64,000 nucleotides of DNA from Verrucomicrobiota bacterium (GTDB taxonomy: Bacteria > Verrucomicrobiota > Verrucomicrobiia > Limisphaerales > J093), in the NCBI GenBank assembly GCA_016716505.1, contig JADJWF010000003.1, positions 620,001 to 684,000 on the forward strand. The letters run 5' to 3'. Below the pieces are notes generated by a model. The model was not told where the DNA came from, did no database searches, and was given only the letters and a program-made list of their open reading frames with translations. This document shows positions 8,796 to 17,877 of the stretch, piece by piece. Every line of letters starts with the position of its first letter. The first letter of the stretch is position 1. Both the position numbers and the translations under genes were made by a program.

Positions 8796-9199
8796 AACGG
8801 TTGTTCGTGGACACCGCCGGGTGGATGGCCTGCGCGGACGAATCAGACCCGGCCCATCGCCCGGCGGTCGCGGTGCGGGATGCCTGGATCGAGGGCGGTG
8901 GGAGCTTCGTCACCAGCGATTATGTGGCCGACGAAACCCTCACGCTTTTGAAGATCCGGCTGGGGATCGAAGCCGCCGAGACCTGGTGGCAGCAGGTGGA
9001 TCACAGTCCGCGGGTTTGCTGGGAGCACGTCACCCCGTCGCGGGCCGACAAGGCGCGCGCGCTGTTCTTCCGCTATCGTGACAAGGGCTTTTCCTTCACC
9101 GACTGCACGAGTTTCGTCCTGATGCGCGAGTTGAAGTTGCGCGAAGCGCTGACGACCGACCATCACTTCGTCCAGGCCGGCTTCGGGATCAAGCCCTGA
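8792..9199 (+). CDS. vapC: VapC-type PIN-domain ribonuclease toxin
   Basis: 135 aa, a usual PIN-toxin length. The acidic metal-binding residues of the PIN fold are visible: Asp7 in LFVDTAGW, Glu48 in YVADETLTLL, Asp104 in FSFTDCTSF and Asp123 in ALTTDHHF. PIN toxins are magnesium-dependent endoribonucleases that cut tRNA or rRNA when the antitoxin is degraded. It follows the Phd-type antitoxin with a 4-bp overlap. All catalytic acids are present, so it appears functional. Confidence 0.85.
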   Translation: MKRLFVDTAGWMACADESDPAHRPAVAVRDAWIEGGGSFVTSDYVADETLTLLKIRLGIEAAETWWQQVDHSPRVCWEHVTPSRADKARALFFRYRDKGFSFTDCTSFVLMRELKLREALTTDHHFVQAGFGIKP

Positions 9200-9224
9200 A
9201 CGGGCACCCCGAATCCGCGTCACT

Positions 9225-9605
9225 TTTAGACCGCGGTCAACTTTTCCAGCGCTGTCCACTCGCTTGCGGACGGTGTCTTCGCTCACCCCCACCGGCCACC
9301 CTCACCTCTCGCAACGAATGGTTCTCCCCAAAGCGCAGCAGCAGGGCGGTGCATTCCTTCTCCCGGAGCGACAGCAGCGAGTCATCCAGCAGCGGCACTA
9401 GCGCGTGGAAGGCCGACTTTTCCTCGGAGGTCTTCATGGTCGTCCCCAGTTCCGCCGCTGTGGCCTCCCGGCGTCGCCGCCGCAGTTCCCCACCCAGCCA
9501 TGCCTACGATTCCAGCAACGCCACCCGGTGCAGCCAGGCCGCCAACGAATCGTCCGCCGCAAACCGCCACGCCTTGCGCGCCAGGTCCGCGAATGAAGAG
9601 ATCGC
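9225..9605 (-). pseudogene. Decayed ECF-type sigma factor
   Basis: The minus strand reads FADLARKAWRFAADDSLAAW, then LHRVALLES, a TAG stop, AWLGGELRRRRREA and, after a gap, LLSLREKECTALLLRFGENH with SLREV. This is region 2/4 of the ECF sigma factors abundant in Verrucomicrobiota and Planctomycetota. After SLREV the homology shifts frame (VGVSEDTVRKRVDSA), and one more base is missing before EKLTAV. One nonsense codon and two frameshifts make this a clear pseudogene. The N-terminal part is absent. Confidence 0.7.
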
Positions 9606-9694
9606 CCCTCCGCAAAGAGAGCCATTCCTAAATCCCGCTGACTGCTTGAGGGGCAGCTCCCTCTGTCGTTTTGACAGCACCCTGCCAAGTGGCT

Positions 9695-9957
9695 TCAGGG
9701 TGTGGTAATTGTCATCACCAGCACCCAGTCCGCGTCGCTGGCGGCGTTCTGGCCGGGCGGGGTAAAGGTGTGCTGGCCGCGCGGACTCAGCGGCGCACCG
9801 GAGGCGGGGCTGGTGTCGCCAGTCGTGGGATCGAACCAGCGCGCGGTGACCGCGCCGGGGAAGCGGTCGAGCGTCACAGTGATCGCCTCGCCGAATTGAG
9901 TGAAGACCAAGGCGTGTTTGCCGTCGCGCCTGGTGGCTGCTGCGGCGGCAAGGCGCT
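9695..9957 (-). pseudogene. Orphan C-terminal collagen-binding-like domain fragment (copy 2)
   Basis: The frame reads RRDGKHALVFTQFGEAITVT, then LDRFPGAVTARWFDPTTGDT and LSPRGQHTF up to a stop at 9695. It parallels the end of the DUF4038 protein (ITRDVKHALAFTHSGKAITV and onward), but a TAG at about 9955 cuts it off from any catalytic domain. The DNA is also clearly alike, so both are recent copies of one ancestor. Confidence 0.7.
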
Positions 9958-9977
9958 AGGCCCGGGCGAACGTGGCG

Positions 9978-12887
9978 TTAAAGGGCTGGCTCCAGGCGCA
10001 CGCTGTCGAGCACCACCGGCCGGGCGTCGAGCGCGGTCAAACGCAGGACCAGCGGGGCCGCCGCACGCAGCGTCACAACCGGCAGTTCCCGCAGCGGGCG
10101 AGCGTTGAGATGGCTGGCGTATGGACCGTCCACCACCACGCCAAGGTCCTCTGTAATGAAGCTGGCGTCTTGCCCCTCCACGGCCAGCCGGCAGCGGCCG
10201 AGGCCCTTGGCGCACGCGAACTGCGCCAGCACGCGCCACTGGCCGGCCGGAATGTTGGGCAGCGTGATGGTCAGAGTGTCTCCAGCGGCATTGGGCTTGA
10301 AGCGCAACGCTTCGCCGCCGGGAGGATTATCGGAGAGCGGTCCAGGCCCCGACAACCAATGGCCACGCCAAGCTGTCACCGACGCGCCTGGCGGCACGCC
10401 CAACAGGCCGGCGTCCGAGAGATGTTCTGCCTCCCAAGCCAGGGTGCGCGCGTAGCGTTCGACGCTCTCGCTGCCGAGGGAGCCGTCGGCGGCCCGTGCC
10501 CGGAGACGGTAGCGGGCGCTGCTGCCGGGCGGCACCCCAACGTCGTCCCAGCCAGTCGCGGTGTTGCGGGCGACAACCACCGTCCACGGACCCCAACCGT
10601 CGGGGCCGAGTAAACCGCGCTCGATTTGATAGCTGGCCGCGCCGGGAGCCTCTTTCCACGACAGCCGCACGCTGCGCCCGTTGGCGGCGGTGCGGACATC
10701 AAAGCCGCGCGGCGCGGGTGGCGCGGTGCGGCCCGGTCGCCAGCGGTAAAGGAACTGTTTGGCGTGGCCGTTCTCCTCCGCAAAGATCAGGTACTCGCCA
10801 TCGGAACGGCGATGGGCGGCGATGCTGTAGGTGGCGTCGAAGATGATCCCGTAGTCCTTGCGGCCAAAGGGCAGGATGCGGCGGTCGTCGTCGGTGTCCT
10901 CGCGGCCGGTGGCGAGGTCGTAAGCGCGAATCCACGGGCTGGCCTGGCCCATGCCGTTGCCGCAGGTGAACAGATGCTCGCCGGCCACAGCCAGGCTGTG
11001 GGTGTACTCGCTGTTCCAGTCTGTGGCATAAGAGGCCGTGACGAACTGCCAGCGCAGACGGCGGGAGGGCTTGGACCAATCGTCGTAGCGGGCGATCACC
11101 GGGCCAAGATTCTTGTGATTGCCCCAGGTGTTGCGCGCCCCGTGCGGCGGGCGGGGATGTTCAGCGGTGAAACCGTTGACCACCATGACATCCCGCTCGG
11201 CAACGTACTCCAGCCGGTTAACGAAAGTGAACGGCTCGGGAAAAGGCACGGCCTCAGGCGCGGCAAAGCGGGGCACGCCGCGTTCGTCCCAGCGGGTGAC
11301 GGGGATGCGGGCAGCGCCGCCGGGGCCGCAAAGCCACACTGTGCCCTGACTGTCGAGCCGCGCCGCCCAGACGCTGAAGCCGATAGGCAGGGGCGCAGTC
11401 TCGTCCCTGCCGGGCTGGCCGTCGCCGTCGAGATCGGTCCACAGCGTCTTCGGTTTGCGGTCGTCCAACTCGAAATGAGCCACCGGCACGAACAACGCAC
11501 CCTGGTCCGGGCGGTGCCGGGCAATGCCGAAACCGCCCGGCGGCCCCATACCGTGGCTGGTGCGGAGCAGGTGCGGACCGACGCGGACAGTGTCGCCAAA
11601 GGTCAGCCAACGCCGGCTGTCGTCCGGATAGCGCTCGGCATCGAGCGTTTGCCCAACGACGCTCCACTGCTGGCCGGCCGGCTTGGAGTAGTCGAGACGG
11701 TAGTGCGTGTCCCGGGTATAGACCTCGCGGTCATCGGCGGGATCGGGCGCGGCGAGGTCGCAAAACTCCAGGCCGCGCAAGGCCCAACGCTCGCGGCCGG
11801 TATCATCGTGGCAGCGCAAGCGTGCCCCGTGGATTTCCTCGGTGGTGTAGAGGCGCCCGGCGGCGTCGGCCCCCACTCCAGTGAGGTTGGCAAAGCGCAT
11901 GGGCCCCTCGGCGCCGCGCACCGGACCGTCAAACAATGAGCGACCAAGTCGTCCGGCTACCGTGCCGTCCGCACGCAACCGCAGCACTTGATGGTGGGGC
12001 GCGCCAAGGGCGACGAGTAACTCACCGCGCGCCGGATTCCAGCTCATGCCGGCGGCCCTCGCCCCGTCCGGCAGCACCACCCGCTGACCGGCAGGGGTGA
12101 AGAGGTGCTGTCCTGAAGCTTCGGCAATCCACAGCCCGTCCCGACTGTCACAAGCCAGAAAGAGCGGCGCAAAGTCCAGCTTGCGTTCGCCGACGACCGC
12201 CATGGTCAGGCCATCCACGGTGAGGATGCGTTTGCCTTCGGCGTCGGCAATGTGCAGGCGGTCCTGACCGTCAACCACCAGCCCTCGCACCGGGTGAGCG
12301 GCGGGATCATTCTCGGCGTCGCGCTTCTCGGTTTCGGCGATCAGCAGGAAGGCGCCGTCAAACCCGCCGCCGTTGCCGCCGATCCACGGAGCGACCTGGC
12401 CATTCAGGGAGAAACGCCGCACGCCAAAAAAGTGGCGGCCCGTCGGCGGCACGATCGGCAGTCCATTGCCGTTGGTCCGACCCCGCCAGCCGTCGTAATC
12501 GCTCTGGTGCCAGGCCACGTAGGCAAAGCGGCTGCCGAGCGCCACCGCCGCGCCGCTGCCGTCGCCGCGCGCGCCCCAGGTGTTGAAGGTGGCGATCCAG
12601 TCGCCGCCGCGCGCCAGCCCGCCGGTGATGCCGACCTCGCCCCAGCAACTGCTGACCGCGCAGAGGCCGTCTGTGCGCACCGCCAAACCCTGCACCGCCT
12701 GAGGGAACGAACCCTGTTCGCGACGATCCTGGGAACTGCTGCCGTGGGCGAACAGGCCGTCGCTGTAGGGCAGATCGTTGCCGATCCACGAACTGGAATA
12801 CGCCGGCCAGTCGGCCCAAGCTTCGGTGTTCACGAGCAGCAACACGCTGGCGATCACCAGCGTTCGGCAACCAGGAGCTGTTTCCAT
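9978..12887 (-). CDS. Large secreted beta-propeller protein with Fn3-like and C-terminal sandwich domains
   Basis: 969 aa from ATG 12887 (METAPGCRTLVIASVLLLVN), which gives a signal peptide; longer in-frame starts have no such leader. Residues up to about 700 contain NHL/SMP-30-type propeller strands (GLVVDGQDRLHIADAEGKRI, LTGVGADAAGRLYTTEE). A fibronectin-III-like segment follows (SVRLSWKEAPGAASYQIERG), and the last ~140 residues (GGEALRFKPNAAGDTLTITL) look like a carbohydrate-binding-module-type sandwich. No catalytic residues are assignable, so it may bind or present substrate rather than cleave it. Between the minus-strand neighbours it is the second gene downstream of the DUF4038 glycosidase. 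Role unknown; secretion and repeat architecture are solid. Confidence 0.7.
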   Translation of the reverse strand: METAPGCRTLVIASVLLLVNTEAWADWPAYSSSWIGNDLPYSDGLFAHGSSSQDRREQGSFPQAVQGLAVRTDGLCAVSSCWGEVGITGGLARGGDWIATFNTWGARGDGSGAAVALGSRFAYVAWHQSDYDGWRGRTNGNGLPIVPPTGRHFFGVRRFSLNGQVAPWIGGNGGGFDGAFLLIAETEKRDAENDPAAHPVRGLVVDGQDRLHIADAEGKRILTVDGLTMAVVGERKLDFAPLFLACDSRDGLWIAEASGQHLFTPAGQRVVLPDGARAAGMSWNPARGELLVALGAPHHQVLRLRADGTVAGRLGRSLFDGPVRGAEGPMRFANLTGVGADAAGRLYTTEEIHGARLRCHDDTGRERWALRGLEFCDLAAPDPADDREVYTRDTHYRLDYSKPAGQQWSVVGQTLDAERYPDDSRRWLTFGDTVRVGPHLLRTSHGMGPPGGFGIARHRPDQGALFVPVAHFELDDRKPKTLWTDLDGDGQPGRDETAPLPIGFSVWAARLDSQGTVWLCGPGGAARIPVTRWDERGVPRFAAPEAVPFPEPFTFVNRLEYVAERDVMVVNGFTAEHPRPPHGARNTWGNHKNLGPVIARYDDWSKPSRRLRWQFVTASYATDWNSEYTHSLAVAGEHLFTCGNGMGQASPWIRAYDLATGREDTDDDRRILPFGRKDYGIIFDATYSIAAHRRSDGEYLIFAEENGHAKQFLYRWRPGRTAPPAPRGFDVRTAANGRSVRLSWKEAPGAASYQIERGLLGPDGWGPWTVVVARNTATGWDDVGVPPGSSARYRLRARAADGSLGSESVERYARTLAWEAEHLSDAGLLGVPPGASVTAWRGHWLSGPGPLSDNPPGGEALRFKPNAAGDTLTITLPNIPAGQWRVLAQFACAKGLGRCRLAVEGQDASFITEDLGVVVDGPYASHLNARPLRELPVVTLRAAAPLVLRLTALDARPVVLDSVRLEPAL

Positions 12888-12966
12888 GGGGATGGATTTC
12901 AAGTTTAAGTTAGCCGCAGGCCGGTGGCCCCGCGGCTTCAAAGCTTTCCTCATTGGGACGGTCATC

Positions 12967-15486
12967 TCATTCAGCTTCAATCGCCAACATCCAGTCCGCG
13001 TCGCCGGCGGCGTTCTGGCCTGGCGGGGTAAACGTGTGTTCGCCGCGCGGACTCAGCGGCGCAGCGGAGGCGGGGCGGGTGTCGCCAGTCGTGGGATCGA
13101 ACCATCGCGCGCTCACCGCGCCCGGGAAGCGGTCGAGAGTCACGGTGATGGCCTTGCCGGAGTGAGTGAAGGCCAGGGCGTGTTTGACGTCGCGGGTGAT
13201 GGCGGCGGCGGTGGCGCCGGCGAAACCGTTGGTGGCGGGCGCCATGTGATGCCACGGCAGCGAGCGTAACAGCGCCGCGCCCAGTCCGATCTGCCGTGAG
13301 CCGGGCAGGTGCATCGCGTCTCGCCAAGCAAGCTGACCCCAGTCCAGCCCCGAAAAGGCCTGGCCAAACTTCCAGTCCGTTCGGTTCACTTGAAAGATGC
13401 CGCTGGCGCCATAGGTGTGGCCGGCGCAGCCGCTGTTGAGCACATGCGCCCAGAACGCCTGTCGCGCTTCGCGTGTGCCGAGTTCCTTGAGGCCGCGCAC
13501 GAGGGGCAGGTCCGCGCCGTCGGGCACCCACTCGGGCTTGAGCGTCAGCTTCTCGTAGCGCGCCTCGCCGCTGAGCGTGGGCATGGTCGGCGGGCGGTTC
13601 CAGCCTTCGAGCGCGATGGCGGCCTGGCCCCGCGGCGGCGTGCCGTGGCCACTCTGCTGGAGGTTGAAGTCCACCAGCGCCGGGTCTTCGACCTCCTGCT
13701 GGGAGTGCCGATAGTTCGGCGGGTGCGTGGTGACGGGGCGTTGGAAGGGATCGGTCTCGCGAATGTGGCGGATCACCCGCGTCCAGCCGCGGTGCAACGC
13801 TTTCTCCTCGGGGTCTTTGTTGGTCGAGAGATACCACGGCATGGTCGTCTCGCCAGCGGCGCACCAGACCACCGGCAGCGCGCCCCAACGCGCGATCAGG
13901 TAGCGCCAGTACTGCTTCATCTTCTCCTCACCCAGCCACGGCAACCAGTAACCCCACGCCCCCACCACACACGGCACTAGGCCCTGGTCAACCAGGTAAA
14001 AGATCCGCGCGTCCGCCGCGTCGAAATACTCCGGTCGGACGCGCGCGAAATCCTGCGTCCACGGGAAGCCCCCGTCGCCCTCGGCGCGCTCGTCGAAGTT
14101 CTGGTCCAAGTCGCCATAAAGCCCGGCGGTGAGTTGCACGACGTTGAAGCCCTTTTCGCGCCGGTCCCGGACGAGTTCGGCAAATTCGTCGAGCCAGCGC
14201 AGGCGCTTCGTCAGCCCCATCCACCAGGTGTCACCCAGCCAGAAGAACGGCGCGCCATCGGCGTGGGCGAAGTGCCGGAGATCATCCGCGATCCGAATTG
14301 GCCCGTGGCGATAGAGCGGGTTGTCGCCGGTATAGGGCAGGATTTCCACCTCGCCCGATTTGCCGTGCAGGCCGGCGTCGGTCGTGTCACTGCACTCACT
14401 GCGAAACTGATGCCGGCCGGGCAGGCGCGAGCTGTAGCGTGCTCGCCAGACATCGCCGCCGGCCCAGAAAGCCGGCACGCGGAAGGTGCGCCCCTCGGGG
14501 GCGGTGAATGTCACGTCGAGCGTGACGGTGTTGAACGGGTCGGCATGCGGCTTGGCGGCGGTGAAACTCACCTCGGCCACTCGCCCGGCCTCGACGCTGG
14601 CGGCAGGCTTGGCCGCCGGGGCCGCCGGGGCGAGGCCGTGGATCTCACGGAAACGCGCGCGGGCCACCGGCCGGAAGTTGGCGTCCTCCTCCGCGTTGGC
14701 GTCCAAGACCAGACCGACATACAGCCGCTTGGGGAAGACGCCGTCCTTGTCCCGGATGACCGGCGGTTTCTGCCCTTGCCAGGCCCCCTCCGCGTTCTTG
14801 AATTCATCAGCGACCCAGTCCGCCTCGGTGGGCACGCCCGGGGTTTGCGCGAACCAGGCGCGGAACTCGTTGCCCGTGCGCTTCAGCCGAACCCAGCAGT
14901 TCGGAAAGGGAATCATCGGATCCCCCGGGTGTTTCACGTTCCGCGCGCAGGCGTACATGAAGGTGCCCGGCTGGTGCAGGTTGCCGCCCGCCACGCCGCG
15001 GACGCAGAAGATGTAGTTGTCGTAGCCGTAGGTGGTGCCGATCCATTTGGGGCTGTGGGCGTTGGCGGCCACGTGGACGAACGGCGCGTCGTCCTCGAGG
15101 CTCTTGCGGGCCATCAGGCCGGCGGTGGCGATGTTGCCGGCCTCGTTGGCGACCAGTTCGATCCGGCACCAGACGTCGAAGTCACCCTCGAGGATGACGT
15201 AGGCGAAGCGGCCTTCGTCCCTGGCCTGGTGGACGCCGAACTGCCGGCCCGAGGCCGTGAGGTCATAAGCCTTCCACGGGGTGACTTCCGTCGTGGTGCC
15301 CGGCCCGGGCATGTTGAAGTCCACGCTCTCGAGCGCCGGTTTTGCCTCGGCGGCGAGACAAGCCAACGCGGCCAAGGCGGTGGCGGCGCGTCGGCTGGCC
15401 GCGGACAGACGCAGGAGCGGATCGAGCTGGCGGGAGAGGTGCAGGCTCTGCATGGCCGTTCTCAAGAGTGGTCGGGTGTTTTGCAT
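12967..15486 (-). CDS. Secreted DUF5060/DUF4038 glycoside hydrolase (GH140-like) with N-terminal DUF1349-like domain
   Basis: 839 aa. After an N-terminal export signal, residues ~50-270 form a DUF1349-like lectin-type domain (SVDFNMPGPGTTTEV, GDFDVWCRIELVANEAGNIA, AGLMARKSL). A DUF5060-like sandwich follows (TVTLDVTFTAPEGRTFRVPA), then the DUF4038 TIM barrel (FFWLGDTWWMGLTKRLRWLD, VVWCAAGETTMPW), and last a putative collagen-binding domain (AITVTLDRFPGAVSARWFDP). DUF4038 proteins include GH140 apiosidases acting on the rhamnogalacturonan-II side chain; exact activity here is inferred. Two detached copies of its C-terminal domain lie downstream (7929 and 9695) and a stand-alone copy of its N-terminal domain lies upstream (15542). 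Confidence 0.8.
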   Translation of the reverse strand: MQNTRPLLRTAMQSLHLSRQLDPLLRLSAASRRAATALAALACLAAEAKPALESVDFNMPGPGTTTEVTPWKAYDLTASGRQFGVHQARDEGRFAYVILEGDFDVWCRIELVANEAGNIATAGLMARKSLEDDAPFVHVAANAHSPKWIGTTYGYDNYIFCVRGVAGGNLHQPGTFMYACARNVKHPGDPMIPFPNCWVRLKRTGNEFRAWFAQTPGVPTEADWVADEFKNAEGAWQGQKPPVIRDKDGVFPKRLYVGLVLDANAEEDANFRPVARARFREIHGLAPAAPAAKPAASVEAGRVAEVSFTAAKPHADPFNTVTLDVTFTAPEGRTFRVPAFWAGGDVWRARYSSRLPGRHQFRSECSDTTDAGLHGKSGEVEILPYTGDNPLYRHGPIRIADDLRHFAHADGAPFFWLGDTWWMGLTKRLRWLDEFAELVRDRREKGFNVVQLTAGLYGDLDQNFDERAEGDGGFPWTQDFARVRPEYFDAADARIFYLVDQGLVPCVVGAWGYWLPWLGEEKMKQYWRYLIARWGALPVVWCAAGETTMPWYLSTNKDPEEKALHRGWTRVIRHIRETDPFQRPVTTHPPNYRHSQQEVEDPALVDFNLQQSGHGTPPRGQAAIALEGWNRPPTMPTLSGEARYEKLTLKPEWVPDGADLPLVRGLKELGTREARQAFWAHVLNSGCAGHTYGASGIFQVNRTDWKFGQAFSGLDWGQLAWRDAMHLPGSRQIGLGAALLRSLPWHHMAPATNGFAGATAAAITRDVKHALAFTHSGKAITVTLDRFPGAVSARWFDPTTGDTRPASAAPLSPRGEHTFTPPGQNAAGDADWMLAIEAE

Positions 15487-15541
15487 GACTCAGTTTCGGG
15501 ATCCAGTCAATGGCTTGGCAATTTGCGGGAGGCGACTTGAT

Positions 15542-16324
15542 TCACTGCGAGCCATAGGATTCGGCGGCGGCAGCCGATCGTGGCTCAAGGCCGTGGATTT
15601 CGCGGAAGCTGGCGAAGGCCTCGCGGATGGGCTCGCCCTCGACGTTCGCCTCGAGGCACAGGCCCACGAGCAGCGTGTCGGGCAGCGCGCCCCGGATGTC
15701 GCGGAAGGCCGGGCCGGCCGGCCCGCTGCCCGGCACCAGCGCGAAGGGGTGTTTCCGCCAGTCCGCCTCGGTGGGGACGCCGACCGTCTGGGCAAACCAG
15801 GCGGTAAACTCATTGCCGCGCCGCACCAAGCGCACCCAGCAGTTCGGGAACGGGATGTCCGCGTTCACCTTGTCGGCGGGGATGCAGTACATGTAGCCGC
15901 CCACCCAGCTTTCGTCGTTGATGAGCCGCCCCCCCTCCTGAAAGCGCGCGCCCATGGCGTAGGGATCATATCCCTGCCAGACGCGGTTGAAGGAGTGAGC
16001 CACGACCTTTACGAACGGTGCGCGCGGGTCGGTGCCGGCGCGGGCCATGATGCCGGCGGCGGCACAGTGGCCGACGCGGTTGCTGACCATCGCCACACGG
16101 CACCACACGTCGAAGTCCCCGGTGATCTCGCGCCAGGCGAAACGGCCCTTGCACTCCGCCTCATGGGTGCCGAACTGCGTGCCGAAGCCGGAAAGGTCGT
16201 AGGCACGGTAGGGCATCAACTCCCGCGTCGTGCCGGGCGCGGGGGTGTTGATGTCGGTGCTGGTCAGCCCGGCGGCGAGCGCAACGATGGGCAGCCAAAG
16301 CGACAGGAGAAGCAATTGGCGCAT
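15542..16324 (-). CDS. Secreted DUF1349-like domain protein
   Basis: 260 aa from ATG 16324 (MRQLLLLSLWLPIVALAAG), a signal peptide. The body (TDINTPAPGTTRELMPYRAY, GDFDVWCRVAMVSNRVGHCA, PNCWVRLVRRGNEFTAWFAQ) is a paralogue of the N-terminal domain of the 839-aa glycosidase next door, ending with the same FREIHGLEP linker but with no catalytic domain. It could be a stand-alone carbohydrate-binding protein or a truncated gene. A perfect LacI-type palindrome lies 45 bp upstream of the start codon (16369-16386), so repression by the LacI regulator at 24885 is a good guess. Confidence 0.75.
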   Translation of the reverse strand: MRQLLLLSLWLPIVALAAGLTSTDINTPAPGTTRELMPYRAYDLSGFGTQFGTHEAECKGRFAWREITGDFDVWCRVAMVSNRVGHCAAAGIMARAGTDPRAPFVKVVAHSFNRVWQGYDPYAMGARFQEGGRLINDESWVGGYMYCIPADKVNADIPFPNCWVRLVRRGNEFTAWFAQTVGVPTEADWRKHPFALVPGSGPAGPAFRDIRGALPDTLLVGLCLEANVEGEPIREAFASFREIHGLEPRSAAAAESYGSQ

Positions 16325-16368
16325 AACGCCATTGACGGGCAAAGCTCGACCGCACGCAACGTGGCGTT

Positions 16369-16386
16369 CATGCAATCCGTTGCATG
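16369..16386. promoter_or_regulatory. LacI-type operator palindrome
   Basis: CATGCAATCCGTTGCATG consists of perfect 7-bp inverted arms with a 4-bp spacer. The same arms occur at 24870-24887 overlapping the start of an intact lacI-family gene. Here the palindrome overlaps the ATG of a lacI remnant (16384) and stands in front of the divergent DUF1349-like gene. Confidence 0.7.
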
Positions 16387-16492
16387 AAGCGACCCGCCAC
16401 GGTCACGGTGTCTGACCTGGCGCCCCACCTCGTTCTGTTCAAGGTCACGGTGTTCCGGATGATGGCACATCATCCGGCCATCCCGGCCGCGC
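16384..16492 (+). pseudogene. 5' remnant of a LacI-family regulator gene
   Basis: ATG 16384 gives MKRPATVTVSDLAPHL and, after degenerate residues, HHPAIPAAP. The intact regulator at 24885 starts MKRPATVTMTDLARHLGLST and continues to LRHHPAIPD. Only the helix-turn-helix region is left; recognition residues are altered and the effector-binding domain is missing. It is divergent from the DUF1349-like gene, the usual position of a local regulator, so the regulator here was probably lost while the operator was kept. Confidence 0.7.
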
Positions 16493-16568
16493 CTTGCGTT
16501 GGGGGCCGTCCTCAGCCGTTTACTCTCCAGCGTTGAACTCGCGTACCTGCACCATTAACCCCACGCCG

Positions 16569-17877
16569 ATGCCGACGGGTTACCCGCGAACAAGTCAAGG
16601 ACACCCTGCGCCGGCTTTACCTCGACGACCCCCGACCCTGGCTCGTCGGCTTCAGCGGCGGCAAGGACAGCACGCTCGTCGCCGCGCTGGTGTTCGATGC
16701 GGTCATGTCCATCCCGCCGCCGCAACGCACGAAACCTGTCTCCATCCTTTGCACTGACACGCGGGTTGAGATTCCGGCAATTTCAGAGGGCGTCGAAAGC
16801 ACGCTCGACCGCATGCGCCGTTGCTCGCAGCAGCACGGCCTGAACATCGAAGCCCACCTGCTCAAGCCGCCGCCCGAGCAGTCCTTCTGGGTCAACATCA
16901 TCGGGCGCGGCTACCCGCCGCCGAATCGCATCTTCCGCTGGTGCACCCAACGCCTTAAAATCGATCCCGTTACCACCTTTGTGCAGCGACGTATGGAGAA
17001 TGGCCATTGGAGCGAGGCCATCCTACACTTGGGCGCGCGGCGCGCCGAGAGCGCCAGCCGCGCGCAAACCATGGCCGGACGCGAGAAGCGCAACGGGCTC
17101 AACCGCCATCCCGACCTCCCGCGCGTCTGGGTCTCCAACCCCATCGAATACCTCACCACCGAAGAAGTCTGGGCCTGGTTGCTCCAGAAACCGAACCCGT
17201 GGGGCGGCGACAACCGCGCCCTCTACAAGCTTTACGCCAGCGCCGCCAACGGCGAATGTCCCATCCAGATTGACACCAGCACGCCCAGTTGCGGTAACTC
17301 CCGTTTCGGTTGCTGGACCTGCACCGTCGTCGAACGCGACAAGGCCAGCGAGGGTCTGCTCGCCAGCGGCGACGAACGGATGGAAAAGCTCATTGAATTC
17401 CGCGAAACCCTCCTCCGCTACCAAGACCCCGCCAACGGCAAACGCGACCTCAAGCGCAAGAACGGTTCGGACGGCCCTGGCCCGCTCACCATCGAAGCCC
17501 GCCGCGAACTGCTCACTCAACTGCTCAGACTCCAGGAGGAGGTGGGCATCACACTCATCAGTGACGACGAACTCTTTCTCATCCAACAACTCTGGAACAG
17601 CGCGCGGCGGCCGGATGATGGCGGCGGCGTCGCGCGCATCGTCACCCGCCAAAAAGGCATCTTTATGAGCGATTGGAAAGACACTAACCGGCTGCGCGAA
17701 CTCCAGGAGGAAGTCGCTGCAGAAAAGGGCATCCGCACCGACACCCTGCGCCGGCTGCTGGCCAAGGTGGACGAATACAGCGAAAGCCACCGCGCCGTCG
17801 GCCTACCGGACGAGTTACTATCAATTCTGAAGGACGATTTGGAGAACGAAACATTGGAAGGGGAACAAAATGCCTGA
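16569..17877 (+). CDS. dndC: DNA phosphorothioation sulfurtransferase DndC (possible frameshift near the start)
   Basis: PAPS-reductase-like enzyme that adenylates/activates the DNA backbone and transfers sulfur in Dnd modification. The PP-loop SGGKDST is at 16654-16674. Downstream are RIFRWCTQRLKI, GARRAESASRAQTM and the cysteine cluster CGNSRFGCWTCTVVERDKA, which supplies iron-sulfur ligands. Homology begins at VTREQVKDTLRRLYLDDPRP, upstream of the first in-frame start (GTG 16690), which would delete the PP-loop. ATG 16569 encodes MPT in another frame; dropping one G from the GGG at 16577-16579 yields MPTVTREQVKDTL in a single frame. So the true gene probably starts at 16569 with a one-base error or mutation. 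It overlaps dndD by 8 bp. Confidence 0.85.

Noticed and set aside
10626..11939. 437-aa plus-strand open frame
   Set aside because: Antisense to the large secreted propeller gene; low-complexity Ala/Gly/Val-rich translation without motifs.
14134..15540. 468-aa plus-strand open frame
   Set aside because: Antisense to the DUF4038 glycosidase gene, which has clear domains; the plus frame has no recognisable domain.
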